The notes under the pieces were generated by a model. That model ran no database searches and was not told the origin of the DNA. It saw only the letters and a list, made by a program, of their open reading frames with translations. From Bin87 sp034423115 (GTDB taxonomy: Bacteria; Chloroflexota; Dehalococcoidia; Lucifugimonadales; UBA3495): a stretch of DNA of 10,619 nucleotides. The position numbers and the translations under genes are program-made. The stretch is taken from positions 1-10,619 of the forward strand of contig DAOUJD010000040.1 in NCBI GenBank assembly GCA_034423115.1, given 5' to 3'. Positions 6,391-10,619 of the stretch are shown here, in pieces (the first letter of the stretch is position 1; each line of letters starts with the position of its first letter).

Positions 6391-7350
6391 ATGCTGCACC
6401 CGCCCGAGCTGGATCACCTTCACCGACCGGATCCCAACGCCCGGCCTATTGTTGAACTGAGAAACGTATCGGCCGGTTACAACGGAGTACCGGTTCTCAG
6501 CAACGTGGACCTCAGCATAATGCCCGGCGATTTCGTCGGCCTGCTGGGGCCCAGCGGCTCCGGCAAGACCACTCTGCTGCGGACGATCCTAGGCGCGGTG
6601 CCGGTGCAGAGCGGTGAACTGCGGGTGCATGACACCCCCATGCGCGCCCGGCGTATGACCGCCGGTTACGTCCCGCAACTGGAAACCATCGACTGGAACT
6701 TTCCGGTGACGGTGGAAGAGGTGGTGATGATGGGGCGGACCATGTCCAACGCCTGGTTCCCCTGGTTCCGGAAACACGAACGGCAACTGGCGTATGGCAT
6801 GATGGAGCGGCTGGGCATCGGCAATCTGGGCAAACGGCACATCCGCCAACTGTCCGGCGGTCAGCAGCAGCGGGTCTTCCTGGCGCGCGCCCTGGTGAGC
6901 AGCCCGGAGTTGCTGCTGCTCGACGAGCCCACCGCCGGCGTGGACGTGAAAACCCGGGACGACGTTATGCACCTGCTGCACGACCTCAACCACGCCGGCG
7001 TCACCATCATCCAGTCCACCCACGAGATCAACACGGTGGCGGTGCATCTGCCGAGGATCGTTTGCCTGAACGGTTCCATCGTTGCCGACGGCCCGCCCAA
7101 CCGCGTGATATCTCCCCACATCCTATGGGAGGTGTACGGCGCCGAGATGCCTGTCATCCAATACCACGGAATGCCCATGGTCGCGGAGAGCGCGCACTTC
7201 TGGATCGACCGCAACGGCGGCGAACCCGTGGCGACCATAACGGACAACAGCCACCGGGAGCCCATCCTGCCACATGCTCACCCCACTGGGGAGAACGTGC
7301 CCGTCCATCACCATCACCATGATGAGGAGAATCAGTCGCGCACCGACTGA
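6391..7350 (+). CDS. znuC: ATPase of the metal ABC importer (ZnuC-like) with His-rich C-terminal tail
   Basis: Cytosolic nucleotide-binding subunit that powers metal import through the permease encoded next. The 319-residue product carries Walker A GPSGSGKT (53-60), Q-loop YVPQ (Q96), signature LSGGQ (154-158), Walker B LLLLDEP (174-180) and switch His211 (STHE). The FPVTVEEVVMMGR stretch is typical of the manganese/zinc importer ATPases. It is longer than usual for this family (about 250 residues): after about 255 comes an extension ending in a His-rich segment (residues 288-309, with HAHP and five consecutive His), then acidic DEENQ. This tail probably binds metal on the cytosolic side. No Shine-Dalgarno-like sequence precedes the ATG, and no other in-frame start exists in the gap, so translation may depend on an unusual signal. 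Six bases separate it from the permease gene. Confidence 0.92.
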   Translation: MLHPPELDHLHRPDPNARPIVELRNVSAGYNGVPVLSNVDLSIMPGDFVGLLGPSGSGKTTLLRTILGAVPVQSGELRVHDTPMRARRMTAGYVPQLETIDWNFPVTVEEVVMMGRTMSNAWFPWFRKHERQLAYGMMERLGIGNLGKRHIRQLSGGQQQRVFLARALVSSPELLLLDEPTAGVDVKTRDDVMHLLHDLNHAGVTIIQSTHEINTVAVHLPRIVCLNGSIVADGPPNRVISPHILWEVYGAEMPVIQYHGMPMVAESAHFWIDRNGGEPVATITDNSHREPILPHAHPTGENVPVHHHHHDEENQSRTD

Positions 7351-7356
7351 ACCGAT

Positions 7357-8229
7357 ATGCTCCTGGAACCCTTCGAGTTCGGTTTTTTCGTGCGCGCCAT
7401 CATCGCGGCCAGCCTGGTCGGCGGCCTGTGCGCCCTCATGGGCGTGTACATCGTGCTGCGCGGCATGTCTTACATCGGGCACGGGCTTTCCCACGCCGTT
7501 TTCGGAGGCGCCGTTGTCAGCGCCATCATGTCGCTGAATTTCTTCATTGGCGCGACGGTTTGGGGTTTCCTGTCGGCGCTGCTCATCGCGTGGACGACTC
7601 GCAAAAACCCCATCGGATCCGACGCCGCCATCGGGATCATCACCACCGCCAGTTTCGCCCTGGGCATCGCCATCGTCAGCCGTAGCCACACCGCTACCCA
7701 AAATTTCGAAGCTTCGTTGTGGGGGAGCGTCCTGGCCGTTGACCGGGAAGACCTGATCGCCATTGCGATTGCCGCTTTGGTGATCGCCGTGATTTTCTTC
7801 GTGGCCTACAAGCTGTTCCTCTTTGCCACCTTCGATCCCGATGTCGCTCAATTCTACGGCGTCCCCACCGGCTGGGTTGACACGCTGTTTTCCCTGATGC
7901 TGGCCGGAACCGTGGTGGTTTCCATGCAGGTGCTGGGTGTAACGATGATCGCCGCCGCCGTGGTGATCCCGCCCATCGTGGCACGACTGCTCACCAACAG
8001 CTTCCGCAAAATGGTCGTGCTGTCCACCGCGCTGGGAGTATTATGCTCCGTGCTGGGTATCTACATAAGTTATTTCGTTGATGTATCATCGGGTGCCAGC
8101 GTAGTCCTGCTCTCATCAGCATTGTTCGTGGTGGTATTGTCCTGGTCTAAAATCCGCAGCAACTGGTTCCCTGATCCAGAAGGCGGCCTGTCGCGGCTGC
8201 CCCGGGAATCCACCGGAACGTTCGAGTAA
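7357..8229 (+). CDS. znuB: Permease of the metal ABC importer (ZnuB/TroC-like)
   Basis: Integral membrane channel subunit, expected to form a homodimer with two ATPases and to accept metal from the lipoprotein. The 290-residue product belongs to the ABC-3 family by its conserved segments: GLSHAVFGGAV (43-53), the cytoplasmic coupling region FDPDVAQFYGV (159-169), and GVTMIAAAVVIPPIVARLLT (194-213). I estimate eight or nine hydrophobic helices (for example 14-34, 49-80, 88-106, 132-156, 175-192, 195-213, 219-240, 247-264). Length is normal for the family. The C terminus is short, polar and without His clusters, unlike its two operon neighbours. The start ATG comes six bases after the ATPase stop with only a weak, distant GAGGAG, so translation is probably coupled to the upstream gene. 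Confidence 0.92.
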   Translation: MLLEPFEFGFFVRAIIAASLVGGLCALMGVYIVLRGMSYIGHGLSHAVFGGAVVSAIMSLNFFIGATVWGFLSALLIAWTTRKNPIGSDAAIGIITTASFALGIAIVSRSHTATQNFEASLWGSVLAVDREDLIAIAIAALVIAVIFFVAYKLFLFATFDPDVAQFYGVPTGWVDTLFSLMLAGTVVVSMQVLGVTMIAAAVVIPPIVARLLTNSFRKMVVLSTALGVLCSVLGIYISYFVDVSSGASVVLLSSALFVVVLSWSKIRSNWFPDPEGGLSRLPRESTGTFE

Positions 8230-8275
8230 TCAGCCGCATCCGCGCATCAGGCAACCACGGCCACAGGAGGTCGCT

Positions 8276-9793
8276 ATGGCGCACGCACATCACCACCATG
8301 CCGCTCCTTCGGTAACGGAGGGACGTACCGGCTTCCGACGAGGCGCGGCTTTCATCATCGGCGGCCTGTCCAGCGGGCACGGCGTTTTCCACTCCATCGC
8401 CCAGAGCTTCATCGTGGTGCTGCCCGAGGTTCGCGACCTGCTGCTGGGCGGCAGCGTCATCGCGGCCACCAGCCTCCAAACCACGCGTGAGATAGCCTCG
8501 GGTGTGGTCGCCTTGCCCGGCGGCGTGCTGACCGACGCGTTGAGGCGTTACTGGGGCTGGGTCATGGCCGTGTGCATGGCCATGTTCGGCGTGGGCTGGC
8601 TGCTGATGGCTTCGGCCGGCTGGCAGGTGCCCGGCGCATCATGGGTCTCAGCGCCTTCGAACCCGACGCTCAATCCCGCGGGTTACGCCCTGTTGATTAT
8701 CGGCATGGCGGTGGTGGCGATTGCCGCATCGGTATGGCACCTGCCGGCGATGGCGGCGTTATCATCCCACTTCACCCACCGGCGCGGCTCAGTGCTTTCT
8801 TTGCACGGCGTGGGCGGCAACATCGGCGACGTGATCGGCCCGGTCCTGACCGGAGCCCTGCTCGCCGTGCTGGCGTGGCAGGCCATCATCACCATCTACG
8901 CGGCGGTGCCCATCTTCCTGGGATTCCTGGTGTTCTGGGCGTTTCGCGACATCGGGCAACGCGCCCAGGCCGCAGTGGAAGAACGGGCGGTCAGCACCAT
9001 GCAGACGCAGTTGGCCGAGACCAAGCTGCTGGTGCGGAATCCCCGCGTATGGGGCATAACCGTGGTCGCAGGCCTGCGGGGCATGGCCTACATCGGGTTC
9101 ATCACAGTTCTGCCCCTGTACCTGGTGGACGAGCTGAACCTGGGCAGCACACTCACCGAGCACCGCAGCTTTGAGAACCTGTTCATACGCGGATCGCTGG
9201 TGGGCCTGCTGGTGCTGGTAGGCATCTTCGCCAGCCCGGTGATGGGTTACCTGTCGGACCGGCTGAACCGCAAAATCGTGCTGATTCCGGGAATGTTGTT
9301 CCTGGGCGTGGTCACGTTGCTGATGGCTCCGCTGGGTTCTGACCTGGCGGTGATGACGATCCTGCTCGCCCTGCTGGGCCTGTTCCTGTACAGCGACCAG
9401 CCGATTCTGACGGCTGCGGCCATGGACATCGTGCGCGAGGGCACCGCGGCGACAACGCTGGGGCTACTCTCAACCTCGCGGTTCATCCTGAGCGCCGCAT
9501 CGCCCATCCTCGCGGGATGGCTGTACGGCATCAACTACGACTACCTTTTCTACTACACGGCAGCGTTGTATTTTGTTGCCGCGTTGCTGCTGGCGGTGAT
9601 CCGCCTGCCGCAACCCCTCCAAGTGGACGACCATCACGACGGTCATGGGCATGGTCACGGTGACCACGGAGGGCACGGCGACGGTGGACACGGGCACCAT
9701 GACGACCATGACAGTGGGCACGGCGACAGTGGACACAGGCATCATGACGATCACGGGCATGGACACGGTGACCACGGACACCGGAACCACTAG
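8276..9793 (+). CDS. MFS transporter with His-rich N and C termini, in the zinc-uptake operon
   Basis: Twelve-helix major facilitator superfamily protein of 505 residues; substrate unknown. Helices fall at about 23-48, 60-83, 93-115, 135-160, 180-200, 203-224, 258-283, 303-325, 333-352, 357-378, 392-415 and 424-444. Motif-A-like loops are visible after helix 2 (GGVLTDALRRYWG) and after helix 8 (GYLSDRLNRK). HAHHHH sits at residues 3-8, and residues 451-505 form a His/Asp/Gly tail with 21 His. With twelve helices both termini should face the cytosol, so these segments could buffer or sense zinc there. A strong AGGAGG (8265-8270) lies five bases before the ATG, and no terminator separates it from the permease 46 bases upstream. 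Helix 1 (GHGVFHSIAQSF) resembles the Fsr-like efflux branch, but weakly. Options are metal efflux or uptake, or export of a metallophore; I cannot decide. Confidence 0.88.
   Translation: MAHAHHHHAAPSVTEGRTGFRRGAAFIIGGLSSGHGVFHSIAQSFIVVLPEVRDLLLGGSVIAATSLQTTREIASGVVALPGGVLTDALRRYWGWVMAVCMAMFGVGWLLMASAGWQVPGASWVSAPSNPTLNPAGYALLIIGMAVVAIAASVWHLPAMAALSSHFTHRRGSVLSLHGVGGNIGDVIGPVLTGALLAVLAWQAIITIYAAVPIFLGFLVFWAFRDIGQRAQAAVEERAVSTMQTQLAETKLLVRNPRVWGITVVAGLRGMAYIGFITVLPLYLVDELNLGSTLTEHRSFENLFIRGSLVGLLVLVGIFASPVMGYLSDRLNRKIVLIPGMLFLGVVTLLMAPLGSDLAVMTILLALLGLFLYSDQPILTAAAMDIVREGTAATTLGLLSTSRFILSAASPILAGWLYGINYDYLFYYTAALYFVAALLLAVIRLPQPLQVDDHHDGHGHGHGDHGGHGDGGHGHHDDHDSGHGDSGHRHHDDHGHGHGDHGHRNH
9626..9790 (+). 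repeat. In-frame repeats coding the His/Asp-rich tail
   Basis: A 45-base (15-codon) unit at 9671-9715 recurs at 9716-9760; the first 35 bases differ at only three positions, and the units translate to GHGDGGHGHHDDHDS and GHGDSGHRHHDDHGH. CACGGTGACCACGGA also occurs near both the start and the end of the tail. The repeat keeps the reading frame, so unit gain or loss would change tail length without breaking the protein. Confidence 0.75.
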
Positions 9794-9819
9794 GCTCGAA
9801 AACACCACCGGACAAAGAA

Positions 9820-9848
9820 GTAGGGGCGGGTTTGAAACCCGCCCCTAC
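9820..9848. repeat. Perfect 29-nt palindrome between convergent genes
   Basis: GTAGGGGCGGGTTT (9820-9833) and AAACCCGCCCCTAC (9835-9848) are perfect inverse complements around a single G. It lies 27 bases after the MFS stop and 23 bases before the cupin stop, so it may end both transcripts. The outer half-sites match the element at 125-148, pointing to a dispersed REP-like family. I recall similar sequences from uncultured Chloroflexota genomes, but did not check this. Confidence 0.8.
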
Positions 9849-9870
9849 GATTATCCGTTGTCCCTGGGGA

Positions 9871-10230
9871 CTAGTCTTCGTTTTGCTGGGTCTGGCTGCC
9901 CTTCACCGTGATGGTGATGTGGGACATAGCGGTTTCGCGGGAGCCGTGCCAGTGGTCCTCGCCGGCGGGGATGATGGCAACGTCGCCTTCGGTAACGGTC
10001 ACTTCCTCATCGCGGGTGGCGACGATACCGGTTCCCTCGGTGACGATCAGGATCTGGTCGCCGCTGTGAGTGTGGAACTTGTTGCGGACGCCGGCGCCGA
10101 AGTGGACGATGCCGAAGTTGAAATTGTTGCTGTCGTCGGGATCGAGGATCGCCTGCCGGCCGACGGGGCCGGTGAACAGGGGCGCGGTGCCTTCAGTCCT
10201 TTCTACGGCGGACATCTTTACGATTTTCAT
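9871..10230 (-). CDS. Small single-domain cupin protein, function unknown
   Basis: Compact beta-barrel protein of 119 residues with one cupin domain (about 35-110). Motif 1 is seen as KFHTHSGDQILIVTEGTG: metal ligands His53 and His55 are present, while the usual Glu position is occupied by Gln59 and the closing Gly is 66. Motif 2 is GDVAIIPAGEDHWHG, with Pro88, Gly90 and the third ligand His93. The N-terminal MKIVKMSAVER is typical of small stand-alone cupins. The tail KGSQTQQNED is polar. Substrate and reaction cannot be named. The frame stays open for 60 codons upstream but crosses the promoter; the ATG at 10230 is the first Met that fits the domain. Its ribosome site GGAGG (10243-10247) is 12 bases away, longer than normal. 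It is convergent with the metal operon, so a shared function is not implied. Confidence 0.85.
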   Translation of the reverse strand: MKIVKMSAVERTEGTAPLFTGPVGRQAILDPDDSNNFNFGIVHFGAGVRNKFHTHSGDQILIVTEGTGIVATRDEEVTVTEGDVAIIPAGEDHWHGSRETAMSHITITVKGSQTQQNED

Positions 10231-10281
10231 GGTAGCAGTGTACCTCCAGAGAGTTTTTGCGATGGTGCGTTTGCCGGATAA

Positions 10282-10310
10282 ATCATACCCGGCGTCGCCT
10301 ACCCCGTCCA
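10282..10310 (-). promoter_or_regulatory. Sigma70-like promoter of the cupin gene
   Basis: On the minus strand TGGACG (10305-10310, 4 of 6 matches to the -35 consensus) and TATGAT (10282-10287, 5 of 6 to the -10) are 17 bases apart. The -10 box lies about 50 bases before the chosen ATG, which supports that start over the longer open frame. Confidence 0.55.
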
Positions 10311-10619
10311 GTGAGGAGCACTCGCGCCAGGGTCTTTCAATTCTCCAGGAAATCCCCTCGCTGCCCTTTCCCACTGCCAATGACACTTCCCCCTTTCCTC
10401 CACACTGCACCCATCTTTACCATAGTTAACTGGCGCCTCAAATCTGTCCCGCCGCTATCCCCCGAGCCGTCCCAATGCCTACATCCAAACACCAAACCCC
10501 CAAACGCCGCTCCCCCAATCCTCTCACCGGCCCACCAAAACCACCAATATCACCGCCAAACAACCCCAATCCTCCCCCATTCACCCCCAAGTCTCGCCCA
10601 ACGCCCTACTCAAATAAAC
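10311..10619. other. Non-coding right edge with strongly C-biased plus strand
   Basis: No convincing gene is seen. By hand count of 10441-10619, C makes up about half and G about 8 per cent of the plus strand, a very strong skew. C-runs at 10564-10567, 10574-10578, 10584-10588 and 10597-10599 give four G-runs with loops of 5-8 bases on the minus strand, a possible G-quadruplex. A proline-rich frame is open from 10475 to the edge but lacks a ribosome site, and the low G and T content explains the absence of stops. Confidence 0.5.

Noticed and set aside
9671..9760. CRISPR-like array from regularly spaced repeats
   Set aside because: The repeats are in frame within a coding tail, adjacent without spacers, and translate to a coherent His/Asp pattern.
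9470..9808. Minus-strand frame with Val/Thr/Met-rich product
   Set aside because: It is the antisense reading of the His/Asp repeat tail of the MFS gene; the repetitive product has no independent support.
10475..10619. Proline-rich plus-strand frame open to the window edge
   Set aside because: No ribosome site; the strong C/A bias alone explains the missing stops and the Pro-rich translation. It could be reconsidered if the contig is extended.

Overview
The window looks like a chromosomal segment from a GC-rich bacterium, most likely an uncultured member of the Chloroflexota (Dehalococcoidia/SAR202-like). That placement is an inference from three things: a dnaJ-hspR-clpC stress operon under a MerR-type HspR repressor, a lipoprotein-type metal-binding protein, and palindromic intergenic repeats of the TAGGGGCG...CGCCCCTA type that I associate with such genomes. 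It was not tested by a search. There are nine convincing protein genes, no RNA genes, no transposase and no CRISPR array.

Left part (about 1-4660), protein quality control. On the minus strand a tight operon reads dnaJ (zinc-finger-less, CbpA-like), hspR (repressor) and clpC (double-ring AAA+ unfoldase with a likely ClpP-docking FGF tripeptide). Divergent to it, on the plus strand, is a small heat-shock protein of the Hsp20 family. The gap between them holds two back-to-back sigma70-like promoters (TTGACC-17-TATGAT leftward, TTGACA-17-TAAAGT rightward) and an interrupted dyad that overlaps or abuts both -35 boxes, so it could coordinate both directions. The hsp20 gene ends in a TTCG-loop terminator.

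Middle part (about 4700-9793), metal acquisition. A five-gene plus-strand operon encodes a Fur-family regulator (probably Zur), a ZnuA/TroA-type metal-binding lipoprotein, a ZnuC-type ATPase, a ZnuB-type permease and a 12-helix MFS transporter. An extended -10 promoter is followed at the expected transcription start by a near-perfect 26-bp palindrome, a strong candidate operator for the regulator itself. The ATPase ends in a His-rich tail. The MFS protein has a short His cluster at its N terminus and a 55-residue His/Asp/Gly tail with 21 His at its C terminus. All of these segments are predicted to be cytosolic, which suggests metal buffering or hand-off inside the cell. The MFS gene is the most unusual element of the window.

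Right part (9794-10619). A perfect 29-nt palindrome sits between the convergent ends of the MFS gene and a small minus-strand single-domain cupin of unknown substrate. Beyond the cupin promoter the last ~180 bases are non-coding as far as I can tell and extremely strand-biased (about half C, under a tenth G on the plus strand), with clustered C-runs that could form a G-quadruplex on the minus strand. Bases 1-124 contain nothing I can name.
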